Shown here: positions 25,496 to 38,063 of the stretch, in pieces
How the letters are laid out: each line of letters starts with the position of its first letter
How positions within the stretch are numbered: position 1 is the first letter of the stretch
DNA from: Dermanyssus gallinae
Taxonomy: Eukaryota > Arthropoda > Arachnida > Mesostigmata > Dermanyssidae
Length of the DNA stretch: 64,000 nucleotides
Reading direction: 5' to 3'
NCBI GenBank assembly: GCA_003439945.1
Contig: QVRM01002197.1
Coordinates: 186,001 to 250,000 of the forward strand
Notes under the pieces: model-generated
Databases searched by the model: none
What the model was told of the DNA's origin: nothing
The model's input: only the letters and a program-made list of their open reading frames with translations
Made by a program: the position numbers and the translations under genes

Positions 25496-25860
25496 ACATG
25501 CTATATATTTAGGGTAGAGTATCTGCACGTAAAATATTCAACGAATTCCTCTTCAATGTCGCTTCAATCAACGCTATCATCAAGTCACGCACGTAAATGG
25601 GAACGATTCATTAATCTACGATGTGCCATTGCATTTACAACAATATTGTTCTACAGCACTATTATTATCGTACTGCAAACTGCTATTGGGTTGTACAGAA
25701 TAGATTATTTACATGTGTGTATACACTCGTACTTAAGGAGAAGCTTATATGTAAAAAATGAGAAAATAATTAAGCTGACAAGCGGTATCGGCCCGTTTCG
25801 CCTATCAATAACAAGGTTGTGCGAAACGAAAGCAGGGCTTTTCTTTGAAGTGGCTCACAT

Positions 25861-25861
25861 T

Positions 25862-25901
<40 letters not shown>
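25861..25901. repeat. (TA)12 followed by (GA)8
   Basis: A compound dinucleotide array in intron 2, with the same TA-then-GA order as 21560-21621. Confidence 0.95.
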
Positions 25902-28900
25902 TTAGAAAAGAGCAAAGACTTAACAGCGCGTTGCTAATCAAGGCTATCATTAAGTGCGAACATGCGGCGACGGCAGCTAACATGGCTGATGACACTATCG
26001 GTTCAGCGACGACCGCCTTGTTCTCGAGTCTTTTCTTACCCTTTGCTCAACTAGCGCGAATGTTAGCGCGGCTAAGATACTGACTCTGGGCTACCAGAAC
26101 GAGCATCTCAGAGGCAGCGGAGCGGCGTTGATAGCACCGCGACGCGATCGTCGAGCGGCGCTTTTGTTGAGCCGCCACCCACATTGAGGCCAAGTGAGAT
26201 AGAAAAGTGAGACTGATAAAGTGCGAGAAGGGCTTCCGCAAAACATGAGCACATTGGGCCGGCCTTGTTTTATCCCGCGCGACGGACTACAAAACCTGCG
26301 GGTAGAGGGGAAGGGAGAGGATGCTTCAGCGAAACTAGGGGGTGCGGCAGCGAGCTATCAGGACAGCGGTTGTCGCATTCATCGTGTTTCTTAAGAGTCA
26401 CTTTGTAGGGGCTCGAAATCCCGTTACGCAGCTAACGGAACGTGAAACTCTACGAAACGCTTCGATGGTTAAGGCTTATATCTATCTATCTACAACCGTC
26501 GCCCACCGTCGTGCTGCTCAAAACTGCTAGGCGAGGTCAACTTGTGAGGCCAGTTGCCACTTTGGGCTGAACACGCGACAGCCTTACTCGACGAAATCGC
26601 GGCAACGGTTTGTGCTCAGCGCTTTATCGTTGTCGTGTGGTGCCACGAATAGTTAGACATGTCGAGTTTTACCTAATACAGCATTCAAAAACCCTGTTGC
26701 CTTGAAGACAAACCGTTGCTAAGACTTAGTAAAAGCAGGAGCGTGTTAAAAGGAACTTTACAAAAATGCACATGTTCGGTATATACTGCGCACTCGTCCG
26801 ACAAATGGAGCTATCCAGTCGCTTGGCCAATTCCATTTGTCGAATCAGTGCAGATAACAGGAAGAAGCCTTGACTAAAATTAAAGGAGCCATTCTTCGGT
26901 GTGCTTAAAAACGTGAAGCAAGAATGGGTTTGCTGTCTGACTGATCGAAGGCTAATCTTGTCCATCTGTTGATGGTCTGTGTACAACTCGACATTGAAGC
27001 TGCTCGCCAGTACTGTACGGATTTTTTGTCTAATTTGTCACAACGAATAAAAATAGCAGTGGCAAACTACGCTCATATAACAAACACATCTAAAGCAGCG
27101 AGAACATTTAACTACAACGGCAAATTCAGGCGGTCATTCTTCGATTCACAACTGTTATTTGTCCCTAGATTAGAGCTTTATGTTGCTACGATTAGCAATT
27201 TATTACAAAAAACAAAGCAAAGCTGTTATTCCTTTGTGTCTCGTTCTTGTACTCAGTCTAGCCACTCGGTGAAAAACTTCTTGTCAAAATATCGTAACAC
27301 GACTGTTTAACTCAGAAGTATTGCCGAATTGATAAAAAGTGTTCCAGCATTAGCGAAACAACTTTGTTTGACACAATTTCTGCGCCTGTGTTTTGACAAT
27401 CAAACCGTTAGATGATTAGATAGAAGCTATTCTACACAACAACGCGTTGTCAACGTTAAACATTATCTTAGAATTGGTAAAGGTTTGACTGCCACCACTT
27501 ACAATTTACAAAGAGAATAATAAAAAAATTCGATCGCTCTCACGAATAAAACATTTTTACAAGAGCTTTACGTTTTCATGCCTACAAAACAACTCAAGTT
27601 TAACGATAAAGCCCTTTTTTTGTTGATGGTTGTGTAGATAAGCAAAATAGTCGCACTGGGGTAACGAAAGCCTACATACGTTTAAGAAGAAAAAAATGCA
27701 CACTAAATATGTCACTTTTTGATGGGAAAACTTTAGGAAAAACATTGCGGTAAGGGCACTATAATTGGCCGCCTAGATTGTGCGATTCAACGCTTTTGCA
27801 TACCGTTCGTCGGTTTTCAATGTCAAATGATTATATCGACAAACTTGCAACTAATCAAACTTTGAAAGAAAAGTCAATCAGACGCTGTTTTATCGAGGCT
27901 CAGCCACAGTTATACTAAACGGTGACGGAGAATGTTCATAGCAAAGCCGAGGAGGGCTCGCACTTCATTTCAAGACTAAAATGTCATGACATATTTTGGC
28001 CACTAAATTTGCAAGCTAACCATTATACAAATCTGCCGTTTGCATTGCTTTCTCTTGCAAAGGGGTTCGTCTCTAATTGCCATATTGTGGTGCCGTATGT
28101 ACGAAGTGCAGCGGCTAAATCGCGTCAAGTCTTGGTGGGAACGTATCCAACAGAGAACACCAACTGTAGCCAAACGACAGAACCTGCGCCTAAACATTTC
28201 GGCACGGATCAGCTATTGTGCTTGTTATTCACGCCGGACAGAGCCTTGGAGTGACTGCATAGAATAGGCAGAACTGGGTTTCTTTATAGCAAGGCGGATA
28301 CATAGGGCCTCAGGTATCATCAGTCACAATTAGAAACATAAAAAGGATCACTTTGAGACCGATAAAGCGAACTGGCTTGCTTCCTAATTTCCTTCAATTT
28401 CAAAAACTGAAGGTCGTATTTTATCATTCCCTTACGATATTGAGTTTATCGTAAACGCAAAAATTAACAACAGGACAACTGACTTGCGGCTTGTCCGTGA
28501 TCCAGAAAATGTGCCTATTGTAGTGGGAAAGAGACGTGACTGGCATTATATAAAAAAAGGCCACACCGTGACACAGGACGCTTATTTGCATGTTCTGCAA
28601 CCTGTCGTGGAATTGTGCCTAATAGCTTGCAATACGTGTTTTAGCAGGACGGCCTACCCGCTTGCGCCTGCCAGTTAGTGCAAACGTGTCCGATAAACCA
28701 GCATGAACATTTGGAGGGATAGGCACTCTTGGCCTATCCCACTTTTATGCCGCATTATAGCTGCCGTCTATTCGTACGATAGACTATCTTCCTTCGTCGA
28801 GTTGTACACACCATACGTGGGCTCTTAAGTGAGTATTTTTTGTCCATTGACTTTATACATTTATAAATGATCAATGACTTGTAACCTTACTGGGCTTAGT

Positions 28901-28940
28901 ACACAGAGCAGATATATATAATATATATTTATATTTATAT

Positions 28941-29135
28941 TTTTTTTAGATTTTCCGAAAGGCTAATGCCCGTGTGCGGTATTTTCATGTCATGGCTAAT
29001 TTCTAATCCACTCCGGCATTTACCTTGTCTAAATTGGAAATCATGCAAACCAATTTAAGAGTGGCCGGTCTGGGTCTCGAACCCAGTCCTCCCGAATGCT
29101 AGGCAAAGGCTTTGCCACTAAGTCATCTTGCGGTA

Positions 29136-29136
<1 letters not shown>
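28941..29136 (-). mobile_element. SINE-A copy 2, between TA-rich tracts
   Basis: This minus-strand copy of the tRNA-derived SINE-A family has A and B boxes intact at 29060-29130. The T run at 28941-28947 is the complement of its A tail. It sits between a TA-rich stretch (28912-28940) and a (TA)17 array (29138-29171), as copy 1 does. It lies inside transporter intron 2. Confidence 0.9.

Positions 29137-29137
<1 letters not shown>

Positions 29138-29171
<34 letters not shown>
29138..29171. repeat. (TA)17 abutting SINE-A copy 2
   Basis: A pure run directly behind the tRNA-like head of SINE-A copy 2. Confidence 0.95.
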
Positions 29172-29174
<3 letters not shown>

Positions 29175-29915
29175 TGTGTGTGTAAGCCCTAGTGGATTAC
29201 AGAGACAACTACAGTAGAAAAACAAGACAACAAAACGACGCACACGCTTTAGAGAGAACACGTTGGGTGTTCAAACCAGCAGCGATTCAGCAGTCTCGGT
29301 AGCAGAGCAGATCTATTTACGTTCTTACTGTTGCTGTTCTTGTTGGTGTTGTGGGGATAGCAGCCTGCGCCACAACGACAGACGGGGATTATCCCCTTCT
29401 CGGCGTCGATTACGGCCCAACCGTGTGTCCTACCGGTCTAGCGGGGCAACAAATCCGCGCAAAAACGCGCTCTTTATACGGTGTCGGCATCGCCGGCACC
29501 GCCGCCAAACAGAGCCTGGTACGCTCAAGGCCTCAAAGCCGGGTTACTCTATTGTTCGCATCATTTGTAGCGTTTTTGCCTTTATGGCTGCTGCTGCCGC
29601 CTTCGTACGGACTACGGTTCAGGTTCTTTGTGAGAAAAGCATTTTAAAGCCGAGCACACACACATACGGACTCGAACTCGCAATAAAGAATAAGCCGCGG
29701 ACAGCTAAGGACGACAGCCCCCAAATCTTGGCATTGCACCCCCCCCCCCCACTTTGAAAAGCTCATATCAATATTGATCGACTTGTATTTATATGCAACT
29801 GCCGTGCGCGAGCTTTGCGTCAAGCTTTTTGATTCCCTAAGGACATTTGATTGAGTTGTTCTGTGGATAGCCAGCAGACAGTTGCCTACCTGGATTAAAA
29901 ACTTTTCACGTTGTA

Positions 29916-30208
29916 GTTTGTGGTGGCGGTGGCTTAGGCGGCTAACGCACCATTCGAAACGGGGCGTTGCCATGGCAACCACGGTTAGCAAAACATCGCT
30001 AGTTCGAGCCCCGGCCGTGCTGGTTGAATTTGTTGGACGTGGTTGTCATTGCCCTGCTGCTACATACCTCTGCTGGAGAAAGCCTATATCATTTCAGTAC
30101 GAGAACGCGATGAAGATAGATGCATTTAGACGATATCGTGCCACAGGCAACTTAGCCCATTACGAGCGCCTAAAATGTAGTTGTCAAAGCGTAAAAAAAA
30201 TGAATTTA
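29916..30208 (+). mobile_element. SINE-C copy 1, tRNA-derived
   Basis: This is about 290 bp. The tRNA-like head has GGTGGCTTAGGCGGCTAACGC (A box) and CTAGTTCGAGCCCC (B box). The body includes GTGGTTGTCATTGCCCTGCTGCTACATACCTCTGCTGGAG, and the tail is AAAAAAAA at 30190-30207. A second copy in reverse orientation lies 3 kb away. Target-site duplications are not evident. Confidence 0.85.
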
Positions 30209-31039
30209 TATAGCCAGGAAAATATCCTACATTATAAAGCGGCTCTACGTGACTGTATTTTGTAAAAGTAAATGCTTGTTACACGTTCCTGAAACATTCT
30301 AACATAAACAGCCAGGTAAGTTTGCGAGCGTAAGTACCTCCCAGACAACTATGTGTTATCCACAACTATAAACTACGACCTCGGTCAGTAGTTGACTATT
30401 ATATATGTATGGGTATGCTAGAAAATAATTGATGTTGCATTGTAGTGCTGAGTATTAATTTAGCGTCTTCAAAGGCATGAAAGCAAGAGTACTTTTCTAG
30501 TTGTAAACAAACTCAGTATTAGAAAGACTTTCTAAGATGCACTGTTTTCTGCTGGAAGCCTATGAAGTACGTCCATTATGTCTATCTGTCGAATTGATAA
30601 ATGTATATAATATCTTGTTTTTGCGTTGAATAATTTGATTAGGCTCTAGAAATGGTGTTAAATTATCGACGGTATTTAGTAAAGCTGACAGTGTAAAAAC
30701 AGGATAGGAAACACTGTTTTCGGCAGCAGATATGGTGAGAAGGCGCGACATACTTACGTATTGCAACGAAGTAAGAGCGAGCGCGCCTATCTTGCAACGT
30801 TGCACATAGCAAAACAATAAGCACCCATAGGCTACAGGTAAAGCTCATAGATAACCTTCCGCATCGCTTTAGTCACAATTAGGCAATTCTTGCCTACGGT
30901 TCATGGCGGCAGTCTGTTTTTTTCCCATCAAAAACGTTTTTTATGTCAAATAGGATTGCTAGGCAGTGTAATGTTGTTTCTGAGCGAGTACCTCTCTGGA
31001 TTTCGGCTATAATTAAATAACTTTAAATTGTGTTATGTG

Positions 31040-31470
31040 TTTAGTGACCTGAGCGAAAGCCAGGTTGGTTCTCTGAGCTCACTTTTTGTCGTCCAATCTC
31101 TGCATATGTATAAAATGCTGACTGCCTTGGAGAGACTAGGCAGGAAGCTAAGAGGCCTAAAAGCAGAGGGGTCACTTTATGGGAACCCCTTTAGGACTCA
31201 GGACAGGGTTGGCTTTTTCCAAGAGGTCGGTGTGAATGTGCCCGATTGCAAGTAGCCTCCACCATTATCATAAAAACAGTGGGCTCATTTTGTATACGCA
31301 TTTTAACGTCTTTTCCGTGGATGCCGTCCGTGCCCGCTGCCTTTCGCGGTCGAACTTTCCTGATGACCCTTCTGACTTCCTTTATTGTGATGGGGGGAAG
31401 TCTAATTCCTTGGCGTTGAAGCTCGGTTTAAGCGTCTTACCGGCTATTCCACTAGTACTTGGAAGTCTGC
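31040..31470 (-). pseudogene. LINE reverse transcriptase fragment, minus
   Basis: The minus strand at about 31310-31430 reads ITIKEVRRVIRKVRPRKAAG followed by TDGI, the entry block of LINE reverse transcriptases ('ITxxEVxxALKKLKPGKAxGPDGI'). Frameshifted similarity continues to NQPGFRSG near 31050 ('QFGFRKG'). It is inactive and lies in transporter intron 2. Confidence 0.65.
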
Positions 31471-32738
31471 CAAGCTAGTGTGTGGTGCAAGGAGTGACTA
31501 TTGCTGCTCTCCAAGCGTTCTCTAGCATAGTCACACCGTGTGTGGTTCAGTAGCACACAGGTTATGGCGTCACGGAAGGTTATGGCGTTACATTGAGACA
31601 ACAAATAAAGTAACGATAATCCAGGAGGTTTTCGACGTCGTCGTGTACAGACCACAGTGAAAATCTGAGTATTAAGGTAACCAAACAAAAGGTCAGATCC
31701 AAGGTTAATTCCTGATCTCCTTTTCAAACGTGATGCCTGGACATTAACCAGGTGGCCTTCTCTCCACTGGAATACTCATGGATACAAATACATTTTGAGG
31801 CCAGTGACTTGCATTTTGTGCTCGTTACCTCTAAAAACTATCTCGTTATGGTTAAGTGAGGACACAGACATATCGATGGTGGATGAACCCGGACAAAGCT
31901 ATGCTCCTCTGGAATTTGCGCCATGGGTAAAAGATCAGACGCACAAGCAATGGGGCGCTTTTGTGGAGCTTTGAAGAAAGTAGTACAGAGTTTCGCGATG
32001 AGGTCTTCTGTGGTAACTGCTAAGAGTGTTGTTGTTATGGTCGTAACAATTGTCGCATCTTGCAATTCCGACAATTGCAAAGTGCGACGTGTCTATTATT
32101 ATGCTCTGATGTTATTCTATTTAGTAAGCAGCAGATGGCAGTTTTTGAGACCAGAACTCATGAAGACATTTTCCATCTCCTAGGCAGCTGCCGGGCAATC
32201 GTAGCTATCGAATCTCGGTCACTTCCGTGGCAAATGTTTTTTCCAATATGACTACGTTCACGCCGCGGCGGTTATTAAGCAATAGGAAGTCAGCTACAAA
32301 TCCGACACATTCGACATTTCACTGAGTAATGTGTAGGCCGTTTGGCTTTTCGGGAAACCCTAGGTTTTTTGGCCGGAGGTTTCTTGTAGGATTCCACTCT
32401 GGCCTCGATGTGCGTGTTCTCCAAAATGATAGCCTTCCTTCGATGGGCGCTGATAACCTGCGTCTTGGTGAATGACTTCGCGGCTTTCACTGCCGTCTTT
32501 GAGAAATATGTGCTTGTGCCTAAGAGGCGGTGGAAGACGAATTGGTCTGCAAGTTGTTTTCTGCAATGGTCGGAAGCTTGTTGGACTTTGTGACTCTTTG
32601 GCGACTCTGTCTGTTTATTGTAATTGTCACCTAAATGGTGTGACTCTCTTTAGTGTGGCGCTATTACTGTAATTACAAAAGCTGCCTCAAGTCGGATGTG
32701 TTGATGTTGCGGTTTTTTCTTAAAAGTGCATTTATTTC

Positions 32739-32739
<1 letters not shown>

Positions 32740-32791
<52 letters not shown>
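32740..32791. repeat. (TA)26
   Basis: A pure run in transporter intron 2. Confidence 0.95.
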
Positions 32792-32797
<6 letters not shown>

Positions 32798-32933
32798 TAA
32801 ATGAAAATATACAAAACGACACAGTGGGTAAATTACATTTTTTATTCAAAAGTAATCACCAGACCATTGTTTCGCGAGCCGAATGATATTCTGCTCCCAT
32901 ACATATGTGACAAAAGCCAGTCCTCCATTGTTT

Positions 32934-33228
32934 TTTTTTTTTTTTTACGCTCTGACAACGACATTTTTAGACGCTCGTAAATAAGCTAAGTTGCTTGTGG
33001 CACGATATCGTCTGAAATGCATCTATCGTCATTGCGTTCTCGTACTGGAATTATATAGGCTTTCTCCAGCAGAGGTATGTAGCAGCAAGGCAATGACAAC
33101 CACGTCCAACAAATTCAACTAGCACGGTCAGGGCTCGAACAAGCGATGTTTTGCTAGCCGTGGTTGCCATGGCAACGCCCCGTTTCGAACGGTGCGTTAG
33201 CCGCCTAAGCCACCGCCACTACCTTATC
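32934..33228 (-). mobile_element. SINE-C copy 2
   Basis: This is a reverse-orientation copy of the 29.9 kb element, collinear over its whole length. It has a T run of about 16 (complement of the A tail) at 32931-32946. The head, with A box and B box, ends near 33225. A few substitutions separate the two copies. Both lie in the 16.7 kb intron as an inverted pair. Confidence 0.85.
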
Positions 33229-34032
33229 TTATATCTTCAGCTTGTCGTTCGAATAAAAGCGCCTCCATTGAGATTTAGCGGCCTTACTAATGGAAGTTGC
33301 AGAGTGACATACACGTGCTGTGGGGCAGATGCTGAAGCTGTTCCTACTCGAACTTGACCATTACGCTTTGTATGGCTTTAAAGACGTATAGATGCGCGTT
33401 ATTAAGGAGCAGCACTTTCTCTGTGAGCACCCCAGGCTGTTTGCTTTTCATGGAGCTGCGTATGGTACGGAGTGTCTCGCAGTACTCGTCACTGATTGGG
33501 GTTCTTCCTTGCTTGACGTCACCTTCTTCTTACTGACTTGAGAGACACACAGTTTCAGCCGTAAACAGCTACCATTCAACAATGAATATCGACCGGTTGA
33601 ACACCTTCCGCAATCAGTAATGTCATAACACCTTACTGCTCCTCACTGCTCTTCAATCGTAAAATTCTGCAATGCACACGCACTGCCGCGTCAATTAGAC
33701 GGGACACACAAGTACCTGCTTTTATCCTCTGCCACGGGCATGCGCGCATCTATACGGGACACTCCACTCACATTTAGATGCTGTACTACGTAATCGCAAA
33801 CCGGCACATTCAAATTAAAATCGGTTTATGGTTACGACATTATATTTATTTGAACACACAGTCAGTTTGTTAAAGCCATGGTCATGTAGGATCTACAAAC
33901 CTAGTAAAAACCAGTCGTCCTCTTTGCCTTTTGTCGGAAGTGGCCGCAGTACTGTCGTCTCGAGGTTACTTTATCTGGCCACATAAGGTTAATACAATAG
34001 CTTTTGCATAGTATTGAACACGTGGCAAAAAT

Positions 34033-34105
34033 TAGGATTAAAATTAGCCATGACATGAATAAACCGTACACGGGCAATTGCCTTACGGAAAAAAATCTAA
34101 AAAAC
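34033..34105 (+). mobile_element. SINE-A 3' fragment
   Basis: Only the 3' body is present: GGATTAAAATTAGCCATGAC, then a divergent middle, then GGCAATTGCCTTACGG and an A-rich end. This matches the 3' 70 bp of SINE-A copies in plus orientation. The tRNA head is missing, as expected of a 5'-truncated retroposition or a fragment. Confidence 0.75.
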
Positions 34106-35415
34106 AAAAACTCCTAGCAGTGCATTGTCAGCCTATTCTGAGTTGCACATGCGGCATAGGGGAGAATCAGTTCTACCAATGTGGTATAGGTATTGCTGAA
34201 CGCAGCCATCGTAGCCTGTTAACACGAGCCGTTTTTAAGACTGTACCATTTTTGAAATCAGGGAGTATTGGTTTTGCCCAGCATCTAAGGTGGTCCGGTT
34301 TTGGTCTGATGATTTCCCATCGTGTGACTTCTATAGAACTTGTGCGATGTTGAGCGCCATATTTTTTAAGCCTTGTTGAGAAGACGGCGTGTTGTAGCCT
34401 TGGTAGTCGTGCAATCCCGACAATGGTGACGGGTTAGTTGCTCTTCTGATATACGGAAGAATTTTCGCACTTCTGCTGAGGCTTTGGCAGTCTTTGTTGC
34501 AAGCTGCTAGCGAAGTGTCCCTGCGAGAGTGGCGAAAAAAGGCTATATATACTTAACGCACTTGCGACATACTTGTAATATCTAGTATGTGTGATAAGAA
34601 TGATCAGAGTTACTATAAAGTCGGTGACGTCGACAACAACAATAGCAACAGCAACAACAACGGGACCTTTGTTTTTGTATGTATCCCGCGTGTGATGCAT
34701 TTGACCCCCGATAAATGCAGCGCCGTTCTGGGGGACCCCCGGAGAGCGAAAGGAAAGCCCTTTACTTCTATTGTCCTAGTGGCAGGAAAATGTTTCTACC
34801 ACGTGCCACTGAGCCTATTCATTGTTGCAAGGCGGGGTCGGCGACAATCGTGCGGGCGGGTTGCACGGCCGGACCTTGCGTACACGCCGAATCGCATGCC
34901 CAATTGCGTGTCATTTTGGCCGAGCCATTGTGTGACCGCGACACTTTGTCGCGAGTGCCGGTATGATGAAGGCCAGACGCTGCCCATTGCGATTTGTCCA
35001 TTCAGTGTGTTGTCTTGCGTTGTCTTCCTAGGCATAGTCGAACGCCGATGACGATCAGCGTCGTTTGCAGTAGCAGCAGGCTTCGTTACGCGGCGATCAC
35101 ATCTCGGCTCACGTCTCACCCGTAGCCGAACATACCCAAGCCTAGCGCCAAGTGCGCCATATGTACGAGCTGTCTGCTCAGCCTACCTGCCTTCCTGCCA
35201 GTTGTTAGTCAGGAATCAAAATTAAGCCGTCTAACTCTACAAACCCCGAACTGCGATATGTCACTTACAAGTATAGGTCAGACCTCATTAATAAAACTAG
35301 AGCAATAATGCCATGCAAGGAAAGAGAAAAACGTAACGCAAATATTGTGAAATTTGCGCAATATGTTTGTGCAGGCAAACATTTACTCGTACATTACCTG
35401 GTGATGACTGAATTT

Positions 35416-35418
<3 letters not shown>

Positions 35419-35461
<43 letters not shown>
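35419..35461. repeat. (TA)21
   Basis: A pure run. Another, (TA)14, lies at 35753-35780, followed by a T run. Confidence 0.95.
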
Positions 35462-35465
<4 letters not shown>

Positions 35466-35748
35466 CTTTTAAGTAGACCGACCTCTCTGTCATCTCTTTT
35501 TGTATACTAATAACGTTGAAATTATTATTTTTCGTTATTCCTGTCTTACTCTCTAATACGGGTAAGCGTTTAAACCGGCAAGTGCCTGTATTCGACACGT
35601 ATCGATTCGTTGAAAGTCTCATCACAGTTGGAGATTCTATGATGAACGGCCGTTAATAGTTTGCAACCCGATTATGGGAATCTTTCTTTATTAGCTGGTG
35701 CTAAACGGAAAGACGATCTGAGCAGGATGGGTCTATATGATCCCTAGC

Positions 35749-35781
<33 letters not shown>

Positions 35782-36215
35782 TTTTTTTTTCAACATTTAT
35801 AAGCACAGTATATTTTAAGCCACTTGATTTCGATTTAGTATGTGTGCCTATCTAGGTCTCAGGAGAAATGACTACCATAATTGTAAGGATGTCCATTCTT
35901 TCCCTACCGCGTTCATCGAGAGTGAAGTCAAGTGTAAATCATTATACAGCCCCACGCAGAGCAGTCTATTGCATCGCGCTGTCTGGCAAACAGCCCCGAG
36001 TAGCCGATATCGTCGGCCCCTGCACAAGCAGGGGCCATCATTTTCTCGTTCGCCTTCCCGGCCTTCCGTCTGATCAAGTTCATTTCGTCCAAATGATCTT
36101 CGATCGTGTCATGTCCTCGAAAGACCACCCTCTAAGCGCACTCTGAAAACATGTGCATATGAATCTTTTTCCTCGCGGTCTCTCTCTGTCTCGTCGTATT
36201 GTGCACTACAAATTC

Positions 36216-36312
36216 CTATATATATTCCTATATATATCCTAATATTCCTATATATATTCCTATATACATCCTAATATTGCCTATATATATACACTGTATA
36301 TTCCTATATATC
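36216..36312. repeat. TATATTCC-type AT-rich tract
   Basis: Irregular repeats of CCTATATATATTCCTATATA and CCTAATATT lie directly 5' of the family E element at 36316, probably its degenerate TA-rich target. Confidence 0.8.
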
Positions 36313-36315
36313 TGG

Positions 36316-37262
36316 AGTCCAATGGATGCTAACCACCGAGCACTTCAAAAAAGACCTTGCAAAAACAAGACTTCTTTGCGAGCGCTTGGGAACCTCCATT
36401 GAGACCGCTACACAAGAGACCGATTACTGGTCTCAACAACTACACAACACGTTCGATGGGGCACATTTTAAAAAAGCACACAAAACGCCCTTTGTACATT
36501 ACTGGATTAAATGTATGCCCTACCTATTTGGTAAGGAGTATTTAAACCTACTAAAGCTCAGGATCAACGCACTATCAACGCGTGCCAGATTGGCCAGGGG
36601 ACGCCCGGACTACAACAAACGTTGTACGCACGGGTGTCATGCGCCTGAGATGTTGCCTCATGTCGCTCAAATGTGCGATACAACGCACAAACAAAGTATA
36701 AAGAGACATGACGACATCTGTGATCGCGTGGCGCGTCTTCTCCGCGAGAGGGGCTCATAAGGTGGTTCGTGAGCGAGTATTCCGTCGACCGGGCGCACCG
36801 GGTCTAAAGCCCGACCTCGTCATAACAACACCAACCGAGGTCTGGGCTTTAGATGCCGAGGTTTGCGGCCCGAACAGGGACCTCGCAAAAGTGCGGCAAG
36901 ATCACCGAGTATAACGTCGAGTTCCTAAGAGCGGCGCTCCTTGACCCGCAAAAACCTCGCAGATTCGGATCCATCACTATCTCTATGAGTGGTGTATGGT
37001 ACTCTGAATCTGCGAGTACGCTCTTGGGGCTCGGCGTCACGAAGGGGAGTCTTATGGACCTTACCGTTTTAACGATGCAAGGAACCTTGAGGATATACTG
37101 CTCGCACCGGGTCCATAAAAGCGGGGGCTACCATCAAGCAAGGACACGGACAGCTGATTCTTAACCTCACGTGAGGCACACCTTTTTACCACAATTTTTA
37201 TTAAGGCGAGCACTGCCGAGCGTGCAAACGTATTGTAAATGATTAATAAATCACCACAATAT
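36316..37262 (+). mobile_element. R2-type retrotransposon, 3' end, family E
   Basis: This is the C-terminal coding part and 3' UTR of a restriction-like-endonuclease retrotransposon, distinct from the 43 kb element. The C-X3-C-X7-H-X4-C motif CTHGCHAPEMLPHVAQMC is followed by KRHDDICDRVARLL and then KPDLVI...ALDAEV (PD...D endonuclease core). The coding end is followed by a UTR ending in ATTGTAAATGATTAATAAATC. The same UTR end recurs at 39.19 kb (fragment) and 51.05 kb (minus). Upstream (36216-36315) is an irregular TATATTCC-rich tract, and TATATATATA follows at 37270. The element is 5'-truncated. Confidence 0.82.
36326..37164 (+). pseudogene. Broken C-terminal ORF of the family E R2-type element
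   Basis: Frame 1 (36326-36760) carries NLLKLRINALSTRARLARGR, then the CCHC-type motif and RRHD-like helix. A shift near 36735-36760 enters the frame with VVRERVFRRPGAPGLKPDLV and WALDAEV. A further shift near 36890-36910 enters the frame ending TADS with a stop at 37162-37164. The order (thumb, CCHC, PD-D endonuclease, C-terminal tail) is that of R2-clade proteins. Two frameshifts make it non-functional. Confidence 0.8.
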
Positions 37263-37375
37263 GTTCTCCATATATATATATGCGCCTACACGGATTTTTC
37301 TCCCCTGGCATTCCTCTACTGGAGATAACAAAAAACTGGCTGCATTTATTAATTGAGGGAAGACCGTGAAAACTG

Positions 37376-37378
<3 letters not shown>

Positions 37379-37414
<36 letters not shown>
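37379..37414. repeat. (TA)18
   Basis: A pure run. (TA)11 follows at 38590-38612. Confidence 0.95.
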
Positions 37415-37416
<2 letters not shown>

Positions 37417-37607
37417 GTTGAAAACAAATTATCCATAGATACACGCGGCATAAACACAATTAAAATGTATGTAAGCAAAGCATGGTCTGCATATGTAACT
37501 AACATACTATACTGCATTGACGGTTTCTTAAAACATACTATTCTGTTGTCGACTTTTGCGTCGTGCGCATATATAAGCTTTCCCAGTAGCTCGAAAGCCA
37601 CATAAAT

Positions 37608-38063
37608 AATTGTAGAGCTCGTTAAAGGAAGTATTTTTTTCCGTAAACATGAAACATGGCACCTAAGAGGTGTTGTTTCGGAGCAATATGACTAAAAGCC
37701 GTGATACTGGTGTTGTTGTCTGACTTAGGAGCACAAAGTGCGCACTTGCGAGACAACTAGTCCCTCTATACAGAAACTAAGCACATCGCCGTGTCGTTTG
37801 AAGAAAATATAACGCCGGTCAAAGACTGCGACATGGTCGTCTAGAAGAGAATTTGCAATAATTAACGTTATTTTATTAACTTTCACGCCCAATACCTCAA
37901 AATCATAACCCCATGATGATTCTCTTGCGCATATTGCGCACTTCGGGGCGACCATTTTGGTACCAAATATATGGCGATTCAATCCGTTGGTTACGACGTA
38001 GTTACGGTTTTCCGGAAAGTATGTCGAGATTGATCGATATTTGCTTTAACAAGCTCTACAATT
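37608..38063. mobile_element. Possible 456-bp inverted-repeat element in the transporter intron
   Basis: AATTGTAGAGCTCGTTAAAG at the left end is matched by the inverted CTTTAACAAGCTCTACAATT at 38044-38063, with one mismatch over 20 bases. The left 225 bp is repeated, diverged, at 22223-22480. No convincing target-site duplication was seen. It may be a non-autonomous DNA transposon; the superfamily is unknown. Confidence 0.5.

Noticed and set aside
25217..26083. 288-codon plus-strand ORF, the longest in the window
   Set aside because: It runs antisense through SINE-B copy 2 and then through a (TA)n(GA)n array. No coding motif was seen.
32290..32566. Basic minus-strand ORFs (KKPPAKKPRVSRKAKRP)
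   Set aside because: They look like a nuclear basic tract, but two overlapping frames share the region and nothing supports a gene.
34700..35130. GC-rich patch with overlapping ORFs
   Set aside because: Three frames are equally open on both strands, with no domain or splice evidence.
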